Origin: Caprimulgus europaeus
Taxonomy: Eukaryota > Chordata > Aves > Caprimulgiformes > Caprimulgidae
NCBI GenBank assembly: GCA_907165065.1
Contig: OU015528.1
Location: 73,885,474-73,949,473 of the forward strand
DNA length: 64,000 nucleotides
Direction: 5' to 3'
Shown here: in pieces, positions 24,904-37,788 of the stretch
Layout: every line of letters starts with the position of its first letter
Position numbering within the stretch: position 1 is the first letter of the stretch
Translations under genes and position numbers: made by a program
The notes under the pieces: generated by a model
Databases searched by the model: none
Told to the model about the DNA's origin: nothing
What the model saw: the letters and a program-made list of their open reading frames with translations, nothing else

Positions 24904-24950
24904 CTGGACTAGATGACCTTTAAAGGTCCCTTCCAACCCAAACCGTTCTA
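24904..24950 (+). mobile_element. CR1 LINE, minimal 3' tail fragment (sense)
   Basis: Only about 45 bp are recognisable: CTGGACTAGATGACCTTTAA followed by GGTCCCTTCCAACCCAAACC and a degraded octamer. CCTTCCAACCCAAACC is repeated just after it, at 24953-24968, suggesting slippage within the tail. It is too short to assign to a subfamily. Confidence 0.8.
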
Positions 24951-27900
24951 ACCTTCCAACCCAAACCTTCCAGTGTCCCCTGGAAGGAAAAGGGGCTCAT
25001 ATTTTCTATTGACTAGCTTGATTGTGATGAAGGTTTTTATGATTAAAAGGGTGCATTTTCAGGGGTCTTCTCAAAGGTCTTTCTGCTTCTCCTGAATCAA
25101 TGGCATCTTCTTCTTCAAAAGCTTCAAAGAAAATAACACTGGACTCTCACAGGGAAATAGGTAGAAGTCAGATTGAACCAACATTAAAATGCTTTGAAAG
25201 TCCCACCTGGCTGATGAACAGGAACTTTTGTAGATATTACATATTTTATTACCATATTGTTGCTATGGTTGGCAGAAAAATTAATTGAGCTGACACTGCT
25301 GATAGTGTTGACACACACAATGATAGCAAATGACTGTGACTCAGTATTAACCACAATATTGATTTTCTGCTCCTCAGAGAGCCTTTGTAAACTTTCAAAA
25401 CATGGTTTTTCCAAATAAAAAGCACCCAACTAAATGTCAGAGAGCGTAACAAAGTCATCTAAGTGGAAGGCAGAGATGTAATTTATCATGCGAGAAGACT
25501 GATTCTGATCTCACTTAGGTGGGTGTGACATTGTGATGACCCTACACTAGAACACAGCTGAAAAAGGTTTTATCAAGGGGACTCCAAGGGGATGCCATAA
25601 CCAAGCAGCCTGATATACCCTGACAGGCTGACCTACAAGCCAACCTAAAGTCCCAACTGCATTTGTGGGGCTTCAGCTGGAAGGAGGCTACAGCCATACA
25701 CACTGTGTCTGACTCCTAATGCTGCAAAAGTGGGCTCCTGTGGGTAAGGATGTACATAAATTAAAGCAGAGAATGTGGTGGTAGATGGTTTTGCAGCTAT
25801 GACAGGGAAAGCTTAAAAGGCACAGTGCTGTTAGCAGCTCTCTCAGCATCTGGGAGGCTTTCACCTCCATCATCACCAGTCCTGGAAGCAATAAATACCA
25901 TCAAACGTGTCCTCTAATGCAAAACCTTCCTAACGACCTGTTCTTCTCTCTGTCGATTACTGCAATTAGATGAGCGCATCTAACTGTCACATGCATCATG
26001 TACCTGAGAAGTTATTTTGTCCTAACACTGCGACAGTCACCGTTCAGGTTTTCTGTAGTTCAGCTCTGTATGAGTCACAGAGAATTTACCCAGCACATTG
26101 AGCCTGGTTGTGTTTAATTTCTGAAAACAATTTCTGCAGCCGTTCAGGTGCCGCAGGCAGATGCCTGCATGCTCAAAAATAAAGATTGCTTCAACTCTTT
26201 GTCTTGATGAGTTTCCAGCTTTCCTCTCCTGAAACTCCCACACTTTTTCATTCATTAAACCCAGCTCGTTCTATTGAGCTCCAGGGAAAGTGGGAAGTTT
26301 GGGGCCAAACCCAGCAGAGGAGCACCCCACCAGCTTAGAGGCTTTCACCTGTTTCCAGGAGGGAGAACCACTTGTCCAGGGGAAAGGATGCCCAGATCTG
26401 GAGGATGGCTGGGCTTCACATGGTTTTCCACAGGAGGAGGGAGCAGATGTGTACATACTGCAACAACCCTGTCCCCACCTTCAGGAGATGCCTCAGACTC
26501 AGCCTTGGGTGCTCCACACGTGGTTTTGGGGTGAATTGTCTCTTAAGCAGATGCTCCAAGTCCTGTAGATTAAGGAGTATTACGGCATCGTTAGTAGTAT
26601 AAGCTGTTTCACTCACGGGGAACACGGCAGTGGGGAATACACCTTTGGCTGCACATGTTTTCTTCTCCAGCTCCCTCAGGATGCTGTTTTGACAAAAAGC
26701 CTCAGTTTGATTTGTTCCACAAAATGCCAATTGCTCTGTCAGCACCTTTCAATTTGGTAACACACCACAGCCTTCAAAATACACAAATGTAAATTTGCAC
26801 TTTGAGGGGTGAAGTGATTTATTGCGCTATAAATAGCCTACTGCATCCACGTACTAGTGCTTAAGTGGCACTGAGCTAAGTAGGATACTTGTAAATATAA
26901 TTTTGATGCTTTATTAATTGTTCCCTCGTGGATTTGCTTTCCTCTTTACCACTTTTCTTGGTGTCTGATTTCCTCCCCTCTTTAAACTGCTGCTTGACTC
27001 ATTACCTTGCCCAAAGATTTGGGTGTTTTCCCCAACGTCTTTCCCAATGTCTCCTTTCCCTACAAACTCCCATGAAAGAAAATATTTTGAATTAAAAGTC
27101 TGTGAGGCACTCTTGTTCATTTTAAACTCCACTTTCAGAATAGAGATTCAGCTCATGTGCCAGCCCCACTGGTTATGAAGATGTAGAGCAGCGCGGCGAG
27201 GATGAGTCCCTGCCAGAGAGCTGTGTCTGGTGGGTAAAACGAGCACTCCAGGGACGTGTTTTCCACTTGCACCACTGCCACTGACTCATTCTGGGTAAAA
27301 TTTATTTGTTTGCAGAACATCAACCTGAAACATACACCTTATTTAGGTTCTATTTAAAGGCTGAAGGTGAGATTTCAATAGAGTCAAGAGATGAATGATG
27401 CTTTTATGGGTCTTCCTTCCCAGACTGAACTGTGGCTTCTTCTCTCTCTGGGATGTCACTTTATACTTCTTTAATTCAATTTCTTTCTCTATAAATTAGT
27501 ATTTACTCAGCCTTCGAGATGCTTGGATAAGAAGGACTTGGAGGAGGACAGGAGGGATTTATCTGCCAGCTGATATTGGCCAAAAAAAGTGCAGTATTTA
27601 GCAAGTGAAGTTGGAGCGGAAGTCTCCTTGATCCAAGCTTCTATAGGACTGCAGATGCTCAATGCTGTAGCACTTGTCTGCCTATCCCTGGTACATGGAT
27701 GCTCATTCCAGCCTAGACATGCCCAAGGAGAGATACAGGACAACCCACGAGGAGCCTGGTCCTGGCATAAGCTCCACAGGGCTCCAGAGGAGGACCAGGC
27801 ATATCAGGATGGGAGCAAAACAGCCAATACATTGCCATCCCATACTGAAAAGATGGCAGAGCTGTGTCTCTGTTTCACCTGCATTTCATTACCTGCTGAG

Positions 27901-28833
27901 GGCTGGAACAGTGTTTTTTTAAACCCCTTGTGAGGCTATGTATTAACTCATTCCTAGGTATTTCCAAGAAATAGTGAAGGTGAGGGCAAGGTGAATCTTT
28001 AGTACTTCTGGCTTTTAAAAATACAAACATTAATGTCATTAGAAACCCCCAGACCTGCAAGAGATCAGACCAAGTGAATCTGAAATTAACCTTGCAAAGT
28101 GAATAGCGTGTTTGAATTCATCTCTAAAAATGTGCTTTACCATGGAGGTAAGGTAAAATGTCAGCCTGAAGTTAAAAGCTTTGTTGAAGCAATCTGTGTT
28201 TTAAGACTCAAAGTGACCCTTGTTATTTATCAAGGTAATGAAAATACTACAAGTCTTTTCAAAAGCTGATGAGAAGTTGTACCCAGCTCGCCCATGGTAA
28301 TAACTAGGTGTTTTTGCTGTAGCTGGACAACTCACTTCTTTATCACTTTCCCACATGCAGGGTAAATCCTGCAGACTGATTATTATTGTTTCCTATCATA
28401 GTTCTCATAAACTGCAGTGTTAATTAAATATACTGTAGTAGTGGTATATTTATTTTGTATTTATATTTAATTAAAGTATATATATGTAACATATAACATA
28501 TACCTATACATATTTCTGATGACTAAAGTGGCCAGAGGTAACTCAGCTGACCCCCAAATGCTCCATATGACCCATCAGGCAAAGATGCTTTAAGCAGCAG
28601 AGATAGCAGAGGTGACTCAGCCCTCTCCCCACTGTGTCATAAGCAGCTGAACAGAGAGAGACGTCACCTCTGCAGGCACGGGCAAAGGCAATGAGCTGGC
28701 CAGCTGAATGTGCAGGCTGCTGTTGTACAGGTAATCCATTAATGCCTGAGGCTGATGGCAATAGGTCTTTAATTTGCTGAGCACAATACAAACAGAGAAA
28801 ACAAAAACTCGTGAAGACAAACTTCAAAAAAAT
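24951..28833. other. Intergenic, no gene seen
   Basis: No recognisable exon or transposon. The segment at about 26270-26560 is more GC-rich and holds overlapping open frames of 76 to 109 codons on both strands that I do not recognise. An AT-rich stretch with TATA steps lies at about 28420-28520. Confidence 0.5.
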
Positions 28834-29291
28834 CTTAGAATTATAGAATTGTTTGGGTTGGAAAAGACTTTTAAGGTCACCAAGTCCAACCACAAACCCA
28901 ATACTGACAAGTCCACCACTAAACCATGTCCCTAAGCACCACATCTACACATCTTTTAAATACCTCCAGGGATGGTGACTCCACCACTTCACTGGGCAGC
29001 CTGTGCCAATGCTTGACAACCCTTTCAGTGAAGAAATTCTTCCTCATATCCAATTTAAACCTCCCCTGGTACAACTTGAGGCCATTTGCTCTTGTCCTGT
29101 CACTTGTTAATTGAGGGAAGAGAGTGACCCCCACCTCGCTGCACCCTCCTTTCAGGTAGTTGTAGAGAGAGAGAAGGTCTCTCCTCAGTCTCCTTTTCTC
29201 CAGGCTCAACAACCCCAGTTCCCTCAGCTGCTTCTCATAAGATCTGTGCTCTAGAATCTTCACCAGCTTTGTTGTCCTTCTTTGGACAAGC
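28834..29291 (-). mobile_element. CR1 LINE 3' part with ORF2 remnant (antisense)
   Basis: About 460 bp. On the minus strand it encodes the C-terminal end of the CR1 ORF2 protein within an open frame at 28919-29353, with landmarks [20 protein letters not shown] and [20 protein letters not shown], followed by the 3'UTR (GACATGGTTTAGTGG) and a tail remnant at 28834. The frame is still open over 140 codons but lacks the endonuclease and the catalytic reverse-transcriptase core, so it is a dead 5'-truncated copy. Bases 29292-29353 of that frame are probably flanking DNA. Confidence 0.93.
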
Positions 29292-32200
29292 AAGGAAGTC
29301 CTATGTAAAAAATACCAAATGAGTAAACGGTCATTTCTTTCCAAATACAACACTTCCCTGTGTAGGCAATGCAGCTGGCTTACAGCGCCAAGTACTTTCC
29401 TTTTCTTCTTCCCAGGAAATCAGAGGAAAACATTCAACCCCCATTTGGAAGGAAACAAGGAAAACCAACTACGTGCTTATGTCCCTGACAGTGAGGTAAA
29501 ATACAGATGTTTTGTTGGCAGTTGTGTAAGATTAATTGGGTGTTTCATCCTGCTGCAGTTGTCCTCTCTACATGAGCACCTACACGAAGATCCAGCTTCC
29601 CAAAAGGTTACTCTCCATGAGTACCCCTTTGTGTGTCTCTAGCAAACTCCAGCAAACACAGGTGAATGGGGCTTCACACATAAAGTACCAACCAAAAGCT
29701 AGTCATCTGGAGGGTACACCAGGGCCAAACCCCTCCAAATCCTGAGGGTTAAATGTAGCACAACGAGAGCTCACAGCCGCTATGAAGTCTGATTCTACTT
29801 TTTGCCACCCAGCACACTTGGGTTTTTGTGCTAATAAACTGTAAGCCTGGATCAGGCCAGCTGAGCAGGACCTTCTCCATCTGTAACACATTCATCACCT
29901 AATTTTCACTCATCCCATTGCCAGTGCAGAGGTAACTATAAGGTATATTATTGTTTATATTTTGACATGTCACCCTGAATCTAATAACTGCATTTTACTA
30001 AGTGATGCTCATTTTGCTCTTACCTTAAAGCTTCCTTAATTATTTCAGATATTTGAAAAATTCTTGGCAAAGTGTGACCCAAGGAAGAAAAATATTAAAA
30101 CAATGCCAGCTTACCATGTCAAACATCCCCAAGAGCTGTCAGGAGTCCCCAAAGCTGGCAACTGCAGAGCTGCTACAGTTCTGGCAACTGAGTTGATGGA
30201 GAAGGGACTCTCACCAGCATGTGTGAGCCAAAGCTGCTGTAACATTCAACAAGGCTGCAAGAGGAGAGATCGTGGAGTCTCCATGCAATTGCAGCACTGA
30301 GTTTATAACACACATTTAGTAAGTGATCTAAGAATATGAGTGTTTTGTACCAACCGCAGTTTTGATTGAAAAAGATTGCAGGATGATTGTTATGTACGGA
30401 GTTATCGAAGGATTTTGTCCTGTTACACTGATTTACTAAAAATAGACTAAAGCTCTCTCTGATTTTTAAGGTGGAGCAGCCAGAATATCAGACATTTCAG
30501 AGCCATCTGCTGCACATTTCAAGGTACATGGCTTATCTCAGACATCTGCAATAAAATTAGATTAATTACATCCAACAGATACCTATTTCTCTCCACTGGC
30601 TAGAATGGTCTGGGCAGCTCATGGAAGTGCAGGTGGCTGGGCTGTAGATATGCATTTGCTCAGGGGCATCCCAAACTAGTGCTAGTTTCAGAAGATAACT
30701 AAAAATCACTGACATCATTGCTAAGAATATTTCCACTTGTTACAATAAGAATTAAATGTGACCCTACAAAGCTCCTACAATGTATTTAAATGAGTGAGCC
30801 CATATCAAAGCTGTTGTTTTCACCAAGAGTGTGTCCCAACACGAGGTTATTTCTCCAAGCCAGGGTGCACAAGTCACAGCGGGGTAATGCTGGAGAAGAT
30901 GAACTGCCCCATGTCCAGATCCTGGTGGAATTCCTCATTCTACAAAACTGTAAAAACCTGCAGCTTTCCCCACAATAAAACTAAATTTTAAATGTTCTGC
31001 AAGTTTTAACAGTGCTTTGATTTTTGGCTGGGAAAAGGGGTTCATTTTTTTGGAACAGAAATGCAAAGCTATCATGTACAATTTATATTAAATTAAGATG
31101 CTCCATTGATGTGATACCATTATGCAGGATAACCAAACACAGAGCCTTTGCAAACCTCAGAAAGGCAGGTCTGGAAGCAATCTCCAGGGCAGCAGATACC
31201 TCATCCACATTCCAAGCACTGAAACTCCCGGCCTCGTGCAGCGATTCGGGGAGCTGCTTTTATGAAGATCATTATCTTTCTTAACCTCTATGCAAAATTC
31301 ATAGAAATGGAGAGCACTGAGAGCCAGGATTCACTTTATATCAGTCACAGTAATAGTCTGACACTCCTGAAGCCTTTATTATACCATACAGGAAAGAAAA
31401 GGATATCCATTCAGTTTTCATTGTGATTTAGACCAGAAAGGACAAATCCTGGCTTATAGAACCAGTCCTGCCTGCTTAATTCATAAAATCATCCCCTGAG
31501 AATCTACTTTTGTCACTCAAAGTTCTGCCTTTAATCACGTCCTTAGGAGAATCACCTCTCAGATCTGCCGTAATGCAGAACTGCCCTGGATTGCCTGAGA
31601 GCAGCTTTGGACAGAAAATAGCATAGAAAATTGCTCTCTTAGTCTTCATGGTAACCCTGGAGCATAATAACACCACTTCTTCATAAAGCAAAATAGAGGC
31701 AAACCTGCGGACTTACACAGTTACTGAGTTGTAATTCTGGGGCAAAGAATAAATAAAGCAGAAGCAAAACTAATGAGGAGGGAGCAATGCCCCACCTGTG
31801 TTTGTTTGATTAAAGAGGATGTTTTTCAGGAGAAAAACACAGAAACATTGATTTTAGGCCCCTTCCCAGCCAGCTGATCACATGGGCTGAGTTTTAAATT
31901 TGAGTGGAGCCCCACCACCATTTTCATGGGACAATTCAGTTTATACATAATTTTAGATTATTATTAAAATCATAAGAAAAAGGACTTCAGTGTGACCCTG
32001 CTAACCAGGATTGGCTTCCTAGCTAAGCCCTGTCTATAGCAATGCCTAAGAACAATCATGATATTTTGCTGAAATTTTATTGTCAGGGGAATACTGATGA
32101 ACCAAAAAATACAAATCACATGAAAATTGTTCACGTTCTAGTGTTTTGATTACAGGGAACCAGGGCTTCCAAGTTCTGTTTTGTAAGTTGGAATAAAGAG

Positions 32201-35200
32201 TAATACAGAGCTGGACAAGTTACATCATTAGGAAGAGTTCTGTGAATCAAACTAGTTTTTTATTTCTTTGGGTTTGTGGGGTTTTTTTTATGGATTACAT
32301 AAGAAATCATATGAATAGTATTCCTCTTAGATAAAACTGAAAGAAAACTCAATGCTTCCACACAGTAAAATACCATCTGCTTCTATTTAAGAAATCTATG
32401 ATAATGGAACCCAAAACACTTTGATCAGATGTTTAATGTGACTTTAAGAGTTTTGAATTAGTATTGCAGATCAGCCTCGCAAAAAGTTGTCATCTCCAAA
32501 ATTGCTTCTCGCTATCATCCCATGGTGACTGAGAAAGAAAGAATAATCTTTCATTCTCTGAGAAGAATAAAAAAATACAAGTTTGATGAGTCTGTTATAA
32601 GCACAGAAGAAAACCCTGGCGCGTACTGAGAGTGCGCGCAGGTATAAACATCAGATTTAGGTCAGACCGAATGAAATGTCTCTTACCCTGAATCAGCTAC
32701 TTAAGGAGCATTGAAGAGTCTCTTCCTATAGACTGTAAATGGGAATTGAATATCCCAGTGTAGTAACACTGCAAAATGAATATCCCACAAAATAAAGATT
32801 GAGTAGAAAGTTAAAATGGCAGAAAGATGCTTCTCTAACCCCAAAAAAGATTAGGAGCCTCGGATGCAATTTCCTGCATTTCAGAATAACTGGCTATGCC
32901 AGATTGCAGGGGCACCACTGGGAACTTGCAAGGACTCCTTTGACTGTGGTAGGACATGGCCAGGGGAATGGAGGACAATAATCTGGTGTTGCTTTAGGCT
33001 GGGTCAGGACACTAGACATGCTCAGGATTAACTCAGAAAGCTGCAAAAGGACTTGATCCCTGCAGGAGGGTGAGGCAGGCCACCATGAAGGAGATGAATT
33101 GGGAGTGAAGCAGCTTCAGAGACCAGTGGGCTGAGACAGCTGCAACAAGGATCCAAGGCAGGGTCACACTGGCAGGGCTGACACTGGTTTGTGGCAAAGG
33201 CAAGAGGTCATCATCCTGAGGGAAGGACTCAGCAGGACCCTGTTTTGAGTGAAGCCCTCCATCCTGAGCACCACCAGCACACGCTGGTGTCCTTGGGCTG
33301 GTGGTGTGGCCCAACAGTGCCCTTCTGTAATTCTGTATTCTAATTTGGGCTGTCCAAACTTCTCCAGCTCTTCAAGGTGGTTGGTCTCCATACAGTGTGG
33401 GCAGGCATACATTCCAGTTTTCGGAAACAAGCAGATTTCCTTGATGTCTCTGATGGGGAGGCATAGCCCTTTCAGATGAAAACCACAGATTTTCTTGTAT
33501 TTAAATAGTCCATGGTCAATTCTTCATGGTCATCTCTGGTGGTCAGAGAGGTCACAGCAAGCTTTCAAAGTGCTTTGTGAAATATGGGCTGGTTGGGTTG
33601 ATGAGAGTGGTCGATGATTGTTCTCCTGGGCAGGGATAGGGAGGGATCCAGGAGACAGGATCAGAAGCTCTGAGAGCATGGGGGATTCTTGGAGGGGCCA
33701 CTGTGTTTGGGACTGTTGGTTTCTCTAGCTTTTTTCCTAGTAGTATGGATGGATTTGACTTAAGGTCTGCATTATGGCAGAAATGTTTGATGTTCCCTAG
33801 GAACATTGCTAAGAAAATGAGAGATAAAACGCTGATAAAATCCATTACTTGTACCTCAAAAAGACCAATGGACCAAAGAGCTAACAAAATTGCAAAATAT
33901 CAAAAAGTATTCCAGAGCAAGTCATGGAACACATTCCTTGAACTCTTGTTTATCTCAAATCTACTGGCAAGATATATTTGTGCCCTGTTAAAAAATCTCA
34001 CTAAAACCTGCATGATTTATAAGCTTCCATGTTTCCCAGTGTACATCAAAACATATCAAAAACTGTAGTATAATGTAGAAGCTGGCAAAGTCCCTGTCCT
34101 GTTCTGTAAAAACAATTAAGTCCTTCCTATTATTGTTGAAAACAGCTTTTTTTCTTCAGTAAATTATGTAAATTCTGGCAATATCAGTCTTTATTATCTG
34201 AAATTCAAAAGGGCTTCAGAAAACATATTCTAAATTACTAAAATCCCAGCTTCCCAAAACTTTAAAATTCAAATATCATGTATTTTGCTGGTTTTGCCTG
34301 GAAAATAAAGAGTAAAAATCAAACATTTGTGTCCTACCCAACCCTGGAACAAATAAACCTTTTGAAGAAAAAGAGCATTTAATACAATTTATTCCCTTTA
34401 CCCAGTTAAGGAAAAGCTAAATTAAATTCATTTTCCAGATGAGTTACAGTGAAAAGCAATGCCATATGGTTTTCCCTAGGATTTGTTAACCTATATTAAG
34501 TGGTAATTGAAATCATATGACTTTTAGATTATTCAGGCTATGTTATTTTAAAAGCATGTGGATACAAACCCATTTTAAATCTCTGAAGATATTAGCAATC
34601 CTGCCCTTTTGCCTATGCAACATCTGCGTGAGGAGGAAGAAATGGGCACTCCCCTAGATTGCAATGGAAATGAGATGTCCAGCTCCTACTTTCAGATCTC
34701 ATCTCCAGTACCATTTCCACTGCAAATACAGGCATTTTCAGTCATAACCTTTAATGTGATGCTTATAAGCTAGCAAAAGCCCAAAAAACCCACACTCTGA
34801 ACCATTCGGCTGCTACAGCGTTAAACACTCAGATATCAAAATATCACAGACCAGAAGAGACAAAGCTTTCTCCAATTCTTCCTGTCTTTCCCATTTAACT
34901 CTCAGAATTGCCTACTTTGCAGCTAGTTTGTACAGGAAAAATTACACAAGGTGTGCGTCTCACTGAACCGAGGTGCCTGGATTGAGAAAGCCTGTACCCT
35001 TGCCAAGACAAATCAGCTGATCAGATGCAATAATGAGGAAATTTTTAAGAATGTCATCTTTAATTCCTGTGAAATATACCTTTGGGTTTCCTGATACACT
35101 GAACGCCTTCCTAAAAGCCTCAGGGAACAAGTAGAAAATGCTGAGGTTATTTCAGTCTGTAAATGACTGTAGCTTCATGAAGACAAACTCATAGTTTTCA

Positions 35201-36850
35201 TTTGTGCTGGCTGCAGAATTGCTTCCAAATCTGTCTAGAATCTCATAAATCATTCACATCATCTTTTTTTTTTTTTAATAGATGAATATTCATGGTGATG
35301 GTTTGCAATTGTAATTTGTAGGATGCTGAATTTCTGGCAAAGTTTGCACAGAAATAACCAAATCCTTTTTAATTTTAATGATCACACATCTTTAAGGCAC
35401 TTGTTGAAACTGTCCCCAGGAATTCAGAAGAGCACCATCAAGCAGTGAAACTCAAAGCATGCAGAGAGTGTTGCTAAGAAAGACGCAGGTGAAAACTTTG
35501 ATAGGAGGGAGAGAAAAGGTTAGAGGGGAACTCCCTCTTCAGTTCCTCATTTCTTTTTATCTTTCCTTTTGTTGTACAAAAAAATCAATGCAAGAGAAGT
35601 TTGGAAGCAGGCAGAGTGGAATTGTTACCTCTCAGCTTTCCATGTGTCATCCTGGTGCTCCCAGATGTGCAAGTTTTCCCTCGTTTGGCAAAATAAATGC
35701 TGAGCCATTTTCTCCTCTGGGAATCAAGCACAAAGCTGAACACCAGGCTTGAAATAGTTGCACACCAGGCATGAAATGTCTCTTTGGTATGAAAGCTAAT
35801 TTGTGTAGAAAGAGCATCTGTTCAAAAAGCAATTCTGCTCGTCTCTCCTCATTGGAGTACCGACAATGTGTGTTGGGTGATTCAGTCCTTCACAGTTGAG
35901 GTCTCCAGTGGGGTGCTGGATCTATAGATAACCTACAGCTTCCTCGAGGCCAGCTCTGCTGCAATCCTATTGAAGTTAGTGGAGATGCACAACGCTGAAA
36001 ATGACCCTCTGGTGCAACCATCCTGAAGAACGTCACCTGTTCCCAGCTTGTTCTTATGTAATCTTATTTAAGTGCAATTACATTTAGTATATTGGAAACT
36101 TCTTCATTAAAAATTAAAATAATGCAATGGTAAAACAAGCACATGTGCTCTTCTTCAGGGCTGATTTTTACATTTCAGATCTCCTTTTACAGAGCAGAAG
36201 TATCACAGGGCTTTTCATGTCAGCTCAGGCTCTCTGTGATTTTCTGAAGGTGAGATACTGTGATTTTATTAATATTTTGACCCCATAAAACATCCCAATG
36301 GCATTAAAACATCCATTAAACTTAAACACAAGTAGTGAGTGAGTTTTCTTCCATTTATCCAGTATTGCCTTTTAGGGTATGTCAGGGCTTTTGCAGGATC
36401 ATACTCAAAGGTCAGGTTCAAACACAAACCTGCCTTTTTTTCCCCCTTCTTTGCCTCCCTTCCTTTATTTCCTTCTAAATCACTAATACTCTAAATAGGA
36501 TAGAAATGCCTGGACTGTAAGGGAGCATTCACTTCAGGGGTTGCCAGAGAATGAACCTATTTTGTCTCCTAGCAATAGAGTAACAATCCAGCCACTTTTG
36601 CAAAAATTTGTACCGGTGCTGTGGACTGTCCCCATCTCCCTCCCTCTGAACCCAGCCCCGCTGCTCTCGCAGCCCTGCCCAACCCATTCTGCAGCCACAG
36701 CGCCACACAACCAAAATAAGCCCAGGCCACATCACATTTATTCAGCAGAGCAGCTTCTCCAGACTTCATGCTGTTACGATGCGGCTTTGTGGAGCTGGTT
36801 TGTGTAGGTATCAGTCCCAGAGGATGAAGATGGAGCTGAGCTCTGCAGGG
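29292..36850. other. Intergenic, no gene seen
   Basis: About 7.6 kb of mostly AT-rich spacer without recognisable exons or transposons. Segments near 30090-30300 and 33000-33350 are more GC-rich with open frames on both strands, none recognised. A poly-T tract lies near 35263-35276. Confidence 0.5.
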
Positions 36851-37788
36851 ATGAATTTTAGGACCAGTGCTCCTTAACACATTTATAAATTATCTGGTTA
36901 CAGGAGTCAAATGCTGATACTAAATTAGGAGGAGCTGTGGACTCCCTCAAGGGTAGAGAGGCCTTACAGAAAGATCTGCATAGGCTCGAGAGCTGGGCAG
37001 TCACCAACCGCATGAAATTCAACAAGACCAAGTGTCAGATTCTCCAGCTGGCATGGGGTAATCCTGGTTACATACAACTGAGGAACAAGAGGCTGGAGAA
37101 CAGTCCCACAGAAAGAGATCTGGGAGTTTGGGTTGATGGCAAGTTGAACATGAGTCAACAATGTGCCCTGGCAGCCAAAAGGGGGTGCATCAAGCACAGC
37201 ATCGCTACCCAGATGAGGGAGGTGATTGTCCTACTCTACACTGCACTGGTATGGCTCCACCTCAAGCACTGTGTGCAGTTTTGGGTGCCTCAATAAAACT
37301 ATTTGAGTGTGTCCAGAGCATGATCAAGATGGTGAAAGGCCTCAAGGGCAAGACTTGGGAGGAGTGGCTGAGGTCACTTGGCTTGCTCAGCTTGGAGAAG
37401 AGAAGGCTGAGGGGTGACCTCATTGCAGCCTACACCTTCCTCAAGGAGGGCAGAGTACAGGGAGGTGCTGATCTCCTCTCTCTGGTGACCAGTGATAGGA
37501 TACTAGGACATAGAATGAAGCTGCATCAGGGAAAATTCAGATTGGACATTAGGAGAAGGTTCTTCACTGAGAGGGTGGTTGGTCACTGGAACAGGTTCCC
37601 CAAGGAAGTGGTCATGGCACCAAGCCTGTCAGAGTTCAAGGAGCATCTGGACGATGTTCTGAATCATATGGTTTAGTTTTAGTTAGTCCTGCAAAGAGCA
37701 TGGAGTTGCATTTGGTGATCCTCATGGGTCCCTTCCAACTCAAGAAGATGGGTCCCTTCCAACTCAAGAAGTTCTATGGTTCTATGAA
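36851..37788 (+). mobile_element. CR1 LINE with ORF2 C-terminal remnant (sense)
   Basis: About 940 bp, the longest CR1 in the window. Its plus-strand reading covers the region just after the reverse-transcriptase catalytic core: KDLHRLESWAVTNRMKFNKT, ERDLGVWVDGKLNMSQQCAL, then in another frame [20 protein letters not shown] and IRRRFFTERVVGHWNRFPKE. The frame breaks near 37270-37310, where the open frame 36937-37296 ends and the reading continues in the frame of 37161-37676. The element ends at GTTCTATGGTTCTATG, and its 3'UTR holds a 24-bp duplication. It is 5'-truncated and inactive. Confidence 0.95.
37724..37771 (+). repeat. 24-bp tandem duplication in CR1 3'UTR
   Basis: ATGGGTCCCTTCCAACTCAA plus GAAG occurs twice head to tail, immediately before the CR1 octamer tail. 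The repeated unit covers the conserved CCCTTCCAAC block of the CR1 3' end. This is a local duplication in this copy or its source. Confidence 0.95.

Noticed and set aside
28919..29353. 144-codon protein gene
   Set aside because: It is the C-terminal remnant of CR1 ORF2 running antisense into flanking DNA.
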